NCBI RefSeq assembly: GCF_000745015.1
Contig: NZ_JQNA01000002.1
Span: 3,596,001-3,660,000 of the forward strand
Length of the DNA stretch: 64,000 nucleotides
Direction: 5' to 3'
Source: Burkholderia sp. 9120
GTDB lineage: Bacteria; Pseudomonadota; Gammaproteobacteria; Burkholderiales; Burkholderiaceae
A model generated the notes under the pieces. The model had not been told where the DNA came from and searched no databases. It was given only the letters and a program-made list of their open reading frames with translations. Position 1 is the first letter of the stretch. Each line of letters begins with the position of its first letter. Both the position numbers and the translations under genes were made by a program. This document shows positions 33,354 to 41,835 of the stretch, piece by piece.

Positions 33354-34430
33354 TTACTGACGCAAAACGTCCAATGCCTGTTCGGCGATGCGGCGTGTGA
33401 TTTCCGCGGCAGGCTGGGCCCGCGCAAGACTCGCGGACTGACCACTCCACAACGGCGTGAAGTCGTCGGACCCGGCTGACTCGGCATGGGCGCGCAAAGA
33501 CGCTAGCGACAATCCGGCAAACGGAAATGGCGGAGCGTGCTCGGAAAGCGGACCCAGCTCGCGAACCGCGCGGTTGACAATGGCACGCGCGGGACGTCCC
33601 GTGAAAATGTTCGTCAGCACGGTCGATTGATCTCCCGCCTGCTCCAAGGCACGCCGATAAACACCGGGTAGCGGAATTTCATCTGCCAGCAGATAGGCCG
33701 TACCCATCTGCACGGCCGACGCACCCAGCATGAGCGCTGCGGCAAGGCCGCGCCCATCTGCGATACCTCCGGCGGCGATCACCGGCACGTCGACCGCATC
33801 GACGATCTGCGGCACCAGCGCGAGTGTGCCCGCCTGCGTATCGAGTGCCCCAGGCAGGAAGCTGCCACGGTGGCCACCCGCTTCCGTGCCCATCGCGATG
33901 ATGGCATCGCACCCGTTAGCGGCAAGCCATCGCGCTTCAGCCACCGTCGTCGCGGATGAAACGATTTTGGCCCCTGTTGCAGGAACTCTCGCAACCAGAG
34001 AGGCTTCCGGCAGGCCGAAATGAAAGCTCACCACTTCTGGAGCGACGTTTTCCACGAACGAGCACCAGCTTTCGTCGAAGGTATGTATGCCTGAGTTGGC
34101 AGGCAGCGCCGGCTCCAGCGGCAAGGCCGCCGCCATCGCATGAGGGCGGATGATCTCCGACCAAACGGCGAGGCGCGGCTCGTCGCGCACGGGTGGCGTA
34201 TGGCAAAAGAAATTCAGGTTCAGCGGCGCCGCCGTTTGCGTCCGGATCAGCGCGACCGCTTCGCGCGCCTGGTCCACACTCAGCAATGCACACGGCAGCG
34301 AGCCCAGACCGCCGGCACGCGCAACCGCAATGGCCAGTGGGGCATTACCGACGCCTGCCATCGGCGCCTGAATGATCGGCAATTCAATGCCGAAGAGCGA
34401 CAGGATTCGCTCGTCGCGCCACGTTTTCAT
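33354..34430 (-). CDS. Nitronate monooxygenase (2-nitropropane dioxygenase family)
   Basis: 358 residues from ATG 34430 ('MKTWRDERILSLFGIELPIIQAPMAG'). The FMN-binding TIM barrel shows 'PIIQAPMAGVGNAPLAIAVARAGGLGS' in pattern near the N-terminus, 'VSFHFGLPE' with the likely catalytic His, and the phosphate loop 'IAMGTEAGGHRGSF' (about 175-188), followed by 'VIAAGGIADGRGLAAALMLGASAVQMGT'. It oxidises alkyl nitronates, detoxifying propionate-3-nitronate or similar compounds. It begins 4 nt after the SDR stop, so the two form an operon. The extended frame to 34595 overlaps the SDR coding region and is not used. Confidence 0.92.
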   Translation of the reverse strand: MKTWRDERILSLFGIELPIIQAPMAGVGNAPLAIAVARAGGLGSLPCALLSVDQAREAVALIRTQTAAPLNLNFFCHTPPVRDEPRLAVWSEIIRPHAMAAALPLEPALPANSGIHTFDESWCSFVENVAPEVVSFHFGLPEASLVARVPATGAKIVSSATTVAEARWLAANGCDAIIAMGTEAGGHRGSFLPGALDTQAGTLALVPQIVDAVDVPVIAAGGIADGRGLAAALMLGASAVQMGTAYLLADEIPLPGVYRRALEQAGDQSTVLTNIFTGRPARAIVNRAVRELGPLSEHAPPFPFAGLSLASLRAHAESAGSDDFTPLWSGQSASLARAQPAAEITRRIAEQALDVLRQ

Positions 34431-34434
34431 GGTG

Positions 34435-35175
34435 TCACCAGACACCTGTGGTCGAACCGCCGTCGACCGGCATGACAACGCCCGTGACAAAACTCGAATC
34501 GACGAGGTAGAGCACCGCGTCGACGACGTCTTTCGTCTTGCCCACGGCACCCGTTGGCGCCAGCGCCCGGTATTGATGGACGGCACCCGGCTCATGCAAC
34601 GGTGTGTCGATAACGCCCGGCGCGACGGCGTTGACCATGACGTTGTTCGCTGCCAGTTCGAGCGCGAGCGAGCGGGTCGCGGCGTTGATGCCGCCTTTGA
34701 CGAGCGCGGGAATCACGGACGGCACCTGAACGTTCGGTTGCATCGCGATGCTGGCCGTTATATTGACGATGTGCCCTTTTCCGTTGGTCGCCATATGCCG
34801 GGCGGCGAGTTGCGCCGGAAAGAAGAACCCTTTCAGGTTCGTGTCGATCAATGCACTGAGATCGTCTTCTGTATAGGCATCGACCGGCTTTGCGATGAAT
34901 GCGCCTGCGCAGTTCACCAGAATGTCGACGGCGCCGAAACGCGCGATGGCCGTGTCGAACAACTCGCGCGCCACGGCGGCATGGCCGATGTCGCCCGCAA
35001 CGGGGATGAAACTCGCCGTGTCGCCCCACTGCGCCGCAGCGGCTTCCAGACGTTGAATGGTCCGCGCATTGCCGACCACGTTATAGCCGCGCGCCAGAAA
35101 TGCCTCGGCGATGGCAAAGCCGATGCCACTGGACGCACCGGTGACAATCGCGGTACGCGTGTGTGTGTTGTTCAT
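34435..35175 (-). CDS. SDR-family oxidoreductase with non-canonical active site
   Basis: 246 residues. The Rossmann motif 'VTGASSGIGFAIAEAFLARG' (11-30) binds NAD(P). 'NCAGA' (88-92) and the helix-4 Asn in 'DTNLKGFFF' are present, and Ser142 in 'ITASIAM' fits the catalytic Ser. The expected YxxxK reads P156-A-L-V-K160, so the catalytic Tyr is missing while Lys is kept. 'VNAVAPGVIDTPLHE' is normal. GGAAGGG precedes ATG 35175. It is cotranscribed with the nitronate monooxygenase. I believe a subgroup with 'VPSV.A.L.KGG' in this place exists, so the change may be a subfamily trait, not decay. Substrate unknown. Confidence 0.9.
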   Translation of the reverse strand: MNNTHTRTAIVTGASSGIGFAIAEAFLARGYNVVGNARTIQRLEAAAAQWGDTASFIPVAGDIGHAAVARELFDTAIARFGAVDILVNCAGAFIAKPVDAYTEDDLSALIDTNLKGFFFPAQLAARHMATNGKGHIVNITASIAMQPNVQVPSVIPALVKGGINAATRSLALELAANNVMVNAVAPGVIDTPLHEPGAVHQYRALAPTGAVGKTKDVVDAVLYLVDSSFVTGVVMPVDGGSTTGVW

Positions 35176-35584
35176 GAACCCTTCCAGTCGGTGTGAACGC
35201 CCCGCGGCCGATTACGCCGCCAGGTCGGCGCATGCAGCGCCTGTTTGTTCCGAACACACATTGGCAGGTCTTTATTCCGCCGCCGGACGGAAATGTTGAA
35301 ATAAGGCGGCGCGTCAGCATAGTCAGGACCCGATGCCCGGCGCCGGCGAAACGGGCGCGAGAGAAGGTCGGTCAAAAGTCCTGGCGTCGACGGGTGGGTG
35401 GGCTATCGTGGAACTAGCACAAACCCGTGCCGCGCGAGACTATCCGCAACGGGTTCGCACAATCGCCGTTTTTCTGTCAGCATCTCGGCCAGCGTCTGTG
35501 TTGATCGCCGTGTCAACGTACTGCATGTGCCACGCATAGATCTCAGCGAAGCAGATTCTCGAAACGCGTTGTTCGAACAGCGTC
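35176..35584. other. 409-bp divergent intergenic region
   Basis: It separates the minus-strand SDR operon from the plus-strand TPR-like gene and must hold both promoters. One small dyad is visible, TGTTC-C-GAACA (35246-35256), 71 bp before the SDR start; a role for it is speculative. No coding sequence with a ribosome site is seen. Confidence 0.45.
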
Positions 35585-36553
35585 ATGGCCACCGTCCCGC
35601 CCTTTCCAATGAACGTCAAAACTGTCTTCGCCACTGCTGTCGTCGTCACCTGGGGTGCGTGCGCCGCGCTCGCGTCCGGCTACGTCGCGGCTCAGACGCC
35701 GCGCGGCGACTCGCGCGCTGAACTGTATCGCCGCAACCTGCTGTCGGGTAAAGACGTGCCGTGCCGGACCAACGCGTCCTGCGCGGCGCTGGGTGTCGTC
35801 GCGCTCGATGCGGGCCGCATCAAGGAAGCGCAAACCCTGGTCGCGATGGAAGGCGCGCTCGCCGAGGCCACCGCGATGCAGGCCGAAGAAGAGAACTCGC
35901 CGAAAGCCAGCAGTTCGGCGCGCGCCCGCATTGCCATGGCGTATGTGCATCAGGGCGACGTGCAACTGAAGCTGGGCGAGCTGCCCGACGCGCGCGCCTC
36001 TTACCGCACCGCGGTGAGCCGCGGCGACGACTATCCCGGCGATGCGCTGCTGGGCCGCGCGGTGGCGGCCGCGCGTGAACGCCTCGAAGCGATCGCCGAT
36101 AAAGCGGTCGTGCACGGCGTGCCGCCGCAAGGCGCGCGCTTTATCCACTACGTGACCTTCGACGCGTGGAACAGCATTGCGCTGAAGCCGGTGAAAGGGC
36201 GCCACGGCGTGTATCGGATCGATGGCGACTTCATGCATCCGAGCGTCAGCGAAGACGGCCAACCGAGCGCGAGCACCGGCAATCTGTCGGCCTACGTGCG
36301 CTTCTACGACGGCGTGGCGCGCGTGCCGGTGAGCGAGGCCGGCGGCGATGCGCCGCTGGAGGCCACCGCGAAGATCGCCAACCTCGCGCCCTACGACAAA
36401 CACAACGACAGGCGCGACGACAAATGCCTGCTCGAGTTCAGGCTCTCCGCGCCGGAAACGCTCGACGTGCTCACGCATGGTTCGGTGCTGGAGTGCGGAT
36501 TCGGCGTCAACGTGAGCGCCGACGGCCGCTACTATCTGGCGACCGGTTCCTGA
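35585..36553 (+). CDS. Exported TPR-like protein of unknown function
   Basis: 322 residues from ATG 35585, or 314 from ATG 35609. The N-terminus has an export signal ('VFATAVVVTWGACAALASGYVAAQ'). Residues about 45-170 are helical with a tetratricopeptide-like unit 'ARIAMAYVHQGDVQLKLGELPDARASYRTAV' in character. The C-terminal part is strand-rich ('FIHYVTFDAWNSIALKPVKGRHGVYRIDGDF') and ends with a Cys pair region ('DDKCLLEFRL', 'VLECGFGVNV'). It is likely periplasmic. It precedes a DUF4239 membrane protein on the same strand by 138 bp. I do not recognise the family. Confidence 0.7.
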   Translation: MATVPPFPMNVKTVFATAVVVTWGACAALASGYVAAQTPRGDSRAELYRRNLLSGKDVPCRTNASCAALGVVALDAGRIKEAQTLVAMEGALAEATAMQAEEENSPKASSSARARIAMAYVHQGDVQLKLGELPDARASYRTAVSRGDDYPGDALLGRAVAAARERLEAIADKAVVHGVPPQGARFIHYVTFDAWNSIALKPVKGRHGVYRIDGDFMHPSVSEDGQPSASTGNLSAYVRFYDGVARVPVSEAGGDAPLEATAKIANLAPYDKHNDRRDDKCLLEFRLSAPETLDVLTHGSVLECGFGVNVSADGRYYLATGS

Positions 36554-36691
36554 GCGGCGGCGCGCGCCGCTCCATTCCGCGCGCGTATCTTCCACGCGGG
36601 CGCGGCGGCGCTTATCATGCAGCGGTGGCACAGGTTTTGTAGCTGTCAGAAGGCGTTCCCCGATCAACCGCTCAGAGAAAAACGCTCGCCC

Positions 36692-37459
36692 ATGCAGAAC
36701 ATCCTCGACTATCCCGCGCTCGTGTTTATCGTGTCTTTTGTCATCATGTGGCTGGCGGCGCGCATCGGCGCGGCGCTGCTGAGGCGCTTCAGAAGAATCG
36801 AGGACGACGCCCGCGAAGACTTCAGCGTGATTCAGGCCGCTACGCTCACGCTGCTGGCGTTGATCATCGGCTTTACGTTTTCGATGGCGGTGGGGCGCTA
36901 CGACCAGCGCAAGAACTACGAGGAAGAAGAGGCGAACGCGATCGGCACCGAATACGTCCGTGCCGATCTGCTGCCCGCCGCCGACGCGGCCACCGTGCGT
37001 GGCTTGCTGAAAGCTTATCTCGACGAGCGCGTGCTGTACTACACCACGCGCGACAGCCAGGAACTCGCCAAGGTCAACCGCGAGACCGAGCGCCTGCAGA
37101 ACGCCATGTGGGCCACCGTGAAGAACGCCGCCGTTGCGCAACCCACGCCGATCGCCGCGCTGACCGTCTCTGGGATGAACGACGTGCTGAACACTCAGGG
37201 CTACACCCAGGCCGCGTGGTGGAACCGCATACCGTATGCCGCGTGGGCGCTGATGACCCTGATGGCAGTGTGCGCGAACGTGCTGGTCGGCTACGGCGCG
37301 CGCGCGCTGAAAGCGGGCGCCGGCTTGCTGCTGATCGTGCCGCTGGTGGTGTCGTTGTCGTTCACGCTGATCGCGGATATCGACAGTCCGCGCGGCGGCG
37401 TGATTCGCGTGAAGCCTCTCAATCTTCATGCGCTCGCAGATTCGTTCCGGGCGCCTTGA
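36692..37459 (+). CDS. DUF4239-type (bestrophin-like) membrane protein
   Basis: 255 residues from ATG 36692; a 25-residue upstream extension lacks conserved character. There are four predicted transmembrane helices: 'LVFIVSFVIMWLAARIGAAL' (about 10-29), 'TLTLLALIIGFTFSMAVGRY' (about 50-69), then a long soluble helical segment, 'WALMTLMAVCANVLVGYGA' (about 185-203) and 'LLLIVPLVVSLSFTLIADI' (about 211-230). The pattern 'LLALIIGFTFSMA.GRYDQRK' with 'EEEANAIGTEY' is characteristic of DUF4239. The function of the family is not established. The stop is followed within 3 nt by a perfect hairpin. Confidence 0.8.
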   Translation: MQNILDYPALVFIVSFVIMWLAARIGAALLRRFRRIEDDAREDFSVIQAATLTLLALIIGFTFSMAVGRYDQRKNYEEEEANAIGTEYVRADLLPAADAATVRGLLKAYLDERVLYYTTRDSQELAKVNRETERLQNAMWATVKNAAVAQPTPIAALTVSGMNDVLNTQGYTQAAWWNRIPYAAWALMTLMAVCANVLVGYGARALKAGAGLLLIVPLVVSLSFTLIADIDSPRGGVIRVKPLNLHALADSFRAP

Positions 37460-37461
37460 AC

Positions 37462-37499
37462 GCGCCCCGAAGCGGCGGTGTCGAGCCGCTTCGGGGCGC
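37462..37499 (+). terminator. Perfect 15-bp hairpin terminator
   Basis: GCGCCCCGAAGCGGC (37462-37476) and GCCGCTTCGGGGCGC (37485-37499) are perfectly paired with an 8-nt loop. It starts 3 nt after the DUF4239 stop and lies 26 bp before the DUF2252 start. No U-tract follows. Confidence 0.6.
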
Positions 37500-37525
37500 A
37501 CCGTACTGTATTCGAGAGGAATGTG

Positions 37526-38740
37526 ATGTCCGATATCGTCAAGACCATGACCCGGTTCAACGCCGGCCGCGATCCCGAACGGCTCGCCATGAAATACCAG
37601 GCCATGCGCAGTTCGCCGTTCGTGTTTCTGCGCGGCACCTGTCATCTGTTCTACGCGGGTTTGCCGCGTGACAAGATCCTCGACGAAGCGCCGCCGGTCT
37701 GGATTTGTGGCGATATGCATCTGGAAAATTTCGGCAGCTACAAGGGCGATAACCGCCTGATCTACTTCGACAACAACGACTTCGACGAAGCCTGCCTCGC
37801 GCCGAATCTCTACGAACTGGCGCGGCTGCTGACGAGCGTGCTGGTCGGCGCCGCCGACCTCAAGCTGAGCCGCGCGCAGGCGCTCGCGCTCTGCCATACC
37901 GCGCTCGATTCGTACGGCGCGGCGCTCGCATTCGGCAAGGCGCGCTGGATCGAAGCGGAGACCTCGGTCGGGATGGTGCGCGATCTGTTCGACGCGCTGG
38001 CAAGCCGCCCGCGCGCCGCGTTTCTGGACCGGCGCAGTGTGCTGAAGGGCAAGACCCGCGTGCTGAAAGTGGACGGCAAAAAGGCGTTGCCGATCAGCGA
38101 TCAACAGCGCGCAGCGGTCACGGAATTCATGAACAAGTTTGCCGCGAGCCAGCCCAATCCGGACTTCTATCGCATTCTCGACGTCGCGCGGCGCATTGCC
38201 GGCACCGGCAGTCTCGGCGTGGATCGTTACGTGATGCTGGTCGAAGGCAAAGGCTCGCCGGACAGCAACTTTCTGATCGATCTGAAAGAAGCGCTGCCGT
38301 CTTCGGTCATGCCGCATGTGCGTACGCCGCAGCCCACCTGGCAGAGCGAGGCGCAACGCGTCGTGGAAGTGCAGCGGCGCAATCAGGCGGTCTCGCAGGC
38401 GTTCCTGCACGCGGTCGATTTCAATCAGCGTTCCTACGTGTTGCGCAGTTTGCAGCCGTCGGAGGATCGCGTGGCCCTCAGCGATTGGAACGGCAAGCTG
38501 CCGCGTCTCGAAGAAGTGATCAACAGCATGGCCCAACTGAGCGCGTGGGCCCATCTTCGCAGCGGCGGCCGGCAGCACTCGTCGATTGCGGACGAGCTGA
38601 TCGCGTTCGGCCATCGCAAGGACTGGCAGTTGCCGTTGATCGAACTGGCAACGCAGTGCGAGACCCAGGTCGCCGACGACTGGAAAGCGTATTGCGAAGC
38701 CTACGACCGCGGCGAGTTCAAACTGCCTGCGGCCCATTGA
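37526..38740 (+). CDS. DUF2252 family protein (kinase-like fold)
   Basis: 404 residues from ATG 37526, preceded by GAGAGGA. The core motif is 'WICGDMHLENFGSYKG' (about 69-84), followed by 'LIYFDNNDFDEACLAPNLYELARL'. It resembles the 'HGDLH..N' and 'IDF.D' motifs of aminoglycoside phosphotransferase-like kinases, so a small-molecule kinase fold is plausible. Later segments include 'ILDVARRIAGTGSLGVDRYVMLVEG' and 'FLIDLKEALPSS', which contain the conserved 'G.GS.G..RY' of the family. No biochemical role is established. It lies upstream of the beta-glucoside cluster, but an operator and a 270-bp gap separate them. Confidence 0.88.
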   Translation: MSDIVKTMTRFNAGRDPERLAMKYQAMRSSPFVFLRGTCHLFYAGLPRDKILDEAPPVWICGDMHLENFGSYKGDNRLIYFDNNDFDEACLAPNLYELARLLTSVLVGAADLKLSRAQALALCHTALDSYGAALAFGKARWIEAETSVGMVRDLFDALASRPRAAFLDRRSVLKGKTRVLKVDGKKALPISDQQRAAVTEFMNKFAASQPNPDFYRILDVARRIAGTGSLGVDRYVMLVEGKGSPDSNFLIDLKEALPSSVMPHVRTPQPTWQSEAQRVVEVQRRNQAVSQAFLHAVDFNQRSYVLRSLQPSEDRVALSDWNGKLPRLEEVINSMAQLSAWAHLRSGGRQHSSIADELIAFGHRKDWQLPLIELATQCETQVADDWKAYCEAYDRGEFKLPAAH

Positions 38741-38923
38741 GGTTCGCGCGCGCTACCGTGCATGACACGCGGCGCGCTTGATTCACCTCACTCGCGCGCT
38801 GCCTCGCTTCACGCAATCTTGCCAAATGCATGGCGCATGACAGCGCCGTGCATGCCAGCCTCGCTCCAGACAAACCCTGATTGCTGCGCGGATTGCCCCG
38901 CTGATATCGTTCGCTGGACCGTT

Positions 38924-38939
38924 GTGGAAGCGCTTCCAC
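38924..38939. promoter_or_regulatory. LacI-family operator upstream of beta-glucosidase
   Basis: GTGGAAGCGCTTCCAC is a perfect 16-bp palindrome with the CG centre and TGGAAGCGCTTCCA core typical of LacI/GalR regulators. It lies 72 bp before the GH1 start. The LacI gene at 44981 ends the same gene cluster and is its likely ligand-controlled repressor. Confidence 0.8.
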
Positions 38940-39010
38940 TCACGCGCCGGCTTCACCGGCGCCGTGCCTTCCGCCGTACCCGGTTCAATGACCTCAGCGC
39001 AGGAGAATCC

Positions 39011-40414
39011 GTGGCAAACGACGCATCCGCTGTATCCGACGCACGCTCCCCCCAATCGCTCACCGATCCGTTCACGCCGCCCGCCGACTCGTCGCTGTGG
39101 CGCAAAAACTTTCTGTTCGGCGCGGCCACCGCGTCATATCAGATCGAAGGCGCCGTGGATGAAGACGGCCGCCTGCCGTCGATCTGGGACACCTTCTCGG
39201 CCACGCCCGGCAAGGTGCTCGCCGGCGACACCGGCGCGGTGGCCTGCGATCACTATCATCGCTGGCAAGAGGACGTGGACATGCTGGCGGGGCTCGGCCT
39301 CGAAGGCTATCGGCTGTCGATCGCGTGGCCGCGCGTGATGGGCGCGTCCGGCGTGCCGAATCGCAAAGGGCTCGACTTTTACAAGCGCTTGCTGGCGCGC
39401 CTGAAAGAGAAGGGCATCACGACCTTCGTCACGCTGTATCACTGGGATCTGCCGCAGCACCTGGAAGATCGCGGCGGCTGGCTGAATCGCGATACCGCGT
39501 ACCGTTTCGCCGACTACGCCGACCTGATGAGCCGCGAACTGGCCTGCAGCGTCGACGCCTGGGCCACGCTCAACGAGCCCTGGTGTTCCGCGTATCTCGG
39601 CTACGGCAATGGTCATCACGCGCCGGGTCTTGCCGATGGGCGCTTCGCGACGCAAGCCATGCATCATTTGCTGCTCGCGCATGGTCTCGCGATACCGGTG
39701 TTGCGCGCCAACGATCCGGCCTCGCAGAAAGGGATTGTCGCCAACATGGGGCGCGGCACGGCGAATAGCGACAGCGCCGCCGACCAGCGCGCCGCGCATC
39801 TGTTCGAAGTTCAGCACAACGCGTGGATTCTCGATCCGCTGCTCAAGGGCGCGTATCCGCGCGATCTGTTCGAGTTGTGGCCGGGCACGGAACCGCTGGT
39901 GCTGGACGGCGACCTGCAGACGATTGCCGCGCCGCTCGATTTTCTCGGCGTCAACTATTACTTCCGCACGAACCTGGCGAGCGACGGCGCGCACGGTTTC
40001 AAGGAAGTGCCGCCGGAAGGCGTGGAGCGCACGCAGATGGGCTGGGAGGTGCATCCGGATGGCTTGCGCGATCTGCTGACCGGCTTCAGGAAAACGTATG
40101 CGAACCTGCCGCCGATCTACATCACGGAAAACGGCATGGCGTCGGACGACAAGGTGACAGACGGCCACGTGGACGACACGCAGCGCATTGCGTTTCTCAA
40201 GCGCCATCTCGCCGCGGTCGATCAGGCGATCAAGGCGGGTGTCGACGTGCGCGGGTATTTTCTCTGGTCGCTGATGGATAACTTCGAGTGGGCGTTCGGT
40301 TACGAGCGGCGCTTTGGGGTCGTGCATGTGGACTACGCTACGCAGAAACGCACCATCAAACGCAGTGCGGAGCTGGTGGCGAAATTCCTGCGGGAGCGGA
40401 AGTTACTCACCTAA
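39011..40414 (+). CDS. Beta-glucosidase, glycoside hydrolase family 1
   Basis: 467 residues from GTG 39011, which has AGGAGA 5 nt upstream. The GH1 N-terminal signature 'FLFGAATASYQIEGA' spans 35-49. The acid/base Glu189 is in 'TLNEP' (186-190), and the nucleophile Glu373 is in 'YITENGM' (370-376). Other motifs are 'YHWDLPQHLED' and 'WSLMDNFEWAFGY'. No signal peptide is present, so it cleaves imported beta-glucosides or cello-oligosaccharides in the cytosol. A LacI operator lies upstream and a sugar ABC transporter follows 171 bp downstream, making a complete uptake and hydrolysis cluster. Confidence 0.95.
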   Translation: MANDASAVSDARSPQSLTDPFTPPADSSLWRKNFLFGAATASYQIEGAVDEDGRLPSIWDTFSATPGKVLAGDTGAVACDHYHRWQEDVDMLAGLGLEGYRLSIAWPRVMGASGVPNRKGLDFYKRLLARLKEKGITTFVTLYHWDLPQHLEDRGGWLNRDTAYRFADYADLMSRELACSVDAWATLNEPWCSAYLGYGNGHHAPGLADGRFATQAMHHLLLAHGLAIPVLRANDPASQKGIVANMGRGTANSDSAADQRAAHLFEVQHNAWILDPLLKGAYPRDLFELWPGTEPLVLDGDLQTIAAPLDFLGVNYYFRTNLASDGAHGFKEVPPEGVERTQMGWEVHPDGLRDLLTGFRKTYANLPPIYITENGMASDDKVTDGHVDDTQRIAFLKRHLAAVDQAIKAGVDVRGYFLWSLMDNFEWAFGYERRFGVVHVDYATQKRTIKRSAELVAKFLRERKLLT

Positions 40415-40492
40415 GTGACGCACATTAAGCGCGAACATAAAGCACGCGTATAAAAGCAGTAAAGCTGGTTTGCATGTCGACTTGAAACACGG

Positions 40493-40508
40493 GCGCCAGG
40501 CCTGGCGC
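40493..40508 (+). promoter_or_regulatory. Upstream palindrome of shared leader element (copy B)
   Basis: GCGCCAGGCCTGGCGC is a perfect 16-bp palindrome, 9 nt before the GCATGGGATCGG block. The 9-nt gap is the same as in copy A (6155-6204). It may be an operator, or an 8-bp RNA stem if a short loop can form. Confidence 0.45.
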
Positions 40509-40517
40509 AACTATGTG

Positions 40518-40585
40518 GCATGGGATCGGTGTCAACGCTTTGCCCAGGCGGCGAAAAGCGCTGACGCCGACCGACAGGAGACGGA
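40518..40585 (+). ncRNA. Putative structured 5' leader (copy B) with embedded 14-codon reading frame
   Basis: GCATGGGATCGG is followed by GTCAACGCTTT (40531-40541), a 13-nt loop and AAAGCGCTGAC (40555-40565). The extended stem CGGTGTCAACGCTTT / AAAGCGCTGACGCCG pairs at 14 of 15 positions. It ends just before the AGGAGA ribosome site of the transporter gene. An ATG inside opens a 14-codon frame (40520-40564, MGSVSTLCPGGEKR) without a clear ribosome site. Copy A lies upstream of the esterase at 6252. Confidence 0.45.
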
Positions 40586-41824
40586 ATGAACAGCAAAAAA
40601 ATGGCCTTGCGAGGCATCGTGGCAGCATTGGCGTTGTATGGCGTCGTCGCGCAGGCGGATCCCTTGAAGGCCAACGTGATTCACTGGTGGACCTCGGGCG
40701 GCGAGTCGGCCGCGATTCGCCAGTTCGCCGATGCGTATAACAAAGCCGGCGGCCAATGGGTCGACAACGCGGTAGCGGGCGCCGATCAGGCGCGCTCCAC
40801 GGCGATCAACCGGATCATCGGCGGCGATCCCCCCACCGCCGCGCAGTTCAATACCTCCAAGCAGTTTCACGACCTGATCGATCAGGGCCTGCTGAACAAC
40901 GTCGACGACGTCGCCGCGAAGGAAAACTGGAACGGCGTGTTCCCGCCTTCGATCATCGACAGCATCAAGGTGAAAGGGCACTACTACGCCGCGCCCGTCG
41001 ACATTCACATGCCCGCCTGGTTCTTCTATTCGAAGCCGGCGTTCCAGAAGGCCGGCATTGCCGCCGAGCCGAAAAACTACGACGAATTCCTCGCCGATCT
41101 CGGCAAGCTGAAGACCGCGGGTGTGATTCCGCTCGCGCTCGGCGGCCAGCCGTGGCAGGAAAAAATCACCTTCGACGCCGTATTCGCCGACGTAGGCGGC
41201 CCCGACCTCTATCTGAAGGTGTATCGCGATCGCGACCAGAACGCGGTGAAGTCCGACGCGTTCAGGAAGGTGCTGGCCTCGTTCAAACGCCTGCACGATT
41301 TCGTCGACGCCGGTTCGCCGGGCCGCAACTGGAACGACGCGACCGCGCTGGTGATTTCCGGCAAGGCGGGCGTGCAGATCATGGGCGACTGGGCCAAGGG
41401 CGAATTCTCGGCGGCTAAACAGGTCGCGGGTAAGGACTTCGGCTGCTTCCCGGGCTTTGGTCCGCATTCGCCGTATCTGGTCGCGGGCGACGTGTTCGTG
41501 TTCCCGAAGACGGATAATCCGACCACGATCAAGGCGCAGAACCTGCTCGCCACGGTGATGACCTCGCCGGCCGCGCAAGTCGCGTTCAGCGCGAAGAAAG
41601 GCTCGATTCCGATTCGTCCCGACGTGGACGTGAGCAGTCTCGACATCTGCGCGAAGGAGGGCATGGCGATCATGAAGGACAAGTCGCGTCAGTTGCCGAA
41701 TCCGGAAATGCTGCTGTCGCCCGACAGGCAGGGCGCGTTGATCGACGTCATCACCAATTTCTGGAACAAGAACCAGTCGGTGGATGACGCGCAAAAGGCC
41801 TTTGCCAGCGCGTTGAAGAGCTAG
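40586..41824 (+). CDS. Sugar ABC transporter substrate-binding protein (CUT1, GtsA-like)
   Basis: 412 residues with AGGAGA 6-7 nt upstream and a signal peptide (about 1-24, '...YGVVAQA|DPL'). The mature start 'ANVIHWWTSGGESAAIRQFADAY' is the classic extracellular solute-binding protein family 1 pattern, very close to glucose/mannose-binding GtsA proteins. 'PVDIHMPAWFFYSKPAFQKAGI' and 'GDWAKGEF' are further family landmarks. It binds mono- or oligosaccharides in the periplasm and feeds the permeases encoded next. With the GH1 gene upstream, beta-glucosides such as cellobiose are a likely ligand, though glucose is possible. Confidence 0.92.
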   Translation: MNSKKMALRGIVAALALYGVVAQADPLKANVIHWWTSGGESAAIRQFADAYNKAGGQWVDNAVAGADQARSTAINRIIGGDPPTAAQFNTSKQFHDLIDQGLLNNVDDVAAKENWNGVFPPSIIDSIKVKGHYYAAPVDIHMPAWFFYSKPAFQKAGIAAEPKNYDEFLADLGKLKTAGVIPLALGGQPWQEKITFDAVFADVGGPDLYLKVYRDRDQNAVKSDAFRKVLASFKRLHDFVDAGSPGRNWNDATALVISGKAGVQIMGDWAKGEFSAAKQVAGKDFGCFPGFGPHSPYLVAGDVFVFPKTDNPTTIKAQNLLATVMTSPAAQVAFSAKKGSIPIRPDVDVSSLDICAKEGMAIMKDKSRQLPNPEMLLSPDRQGALIDVITNFWNKNQSVDDAQKAFASALKS

Positions 41825-41835
41825 GGGGGCGCAGC

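Noticed and set aside
35543..38737. 1064-codon open frame on the minus strand
   Set aside because: It lies antisense to three well-supported genes (TPR-like, DUF4239, DUF2252). Its translation is Arg/His/Gln-rich without motifs, as expected from GC-rich third positions.
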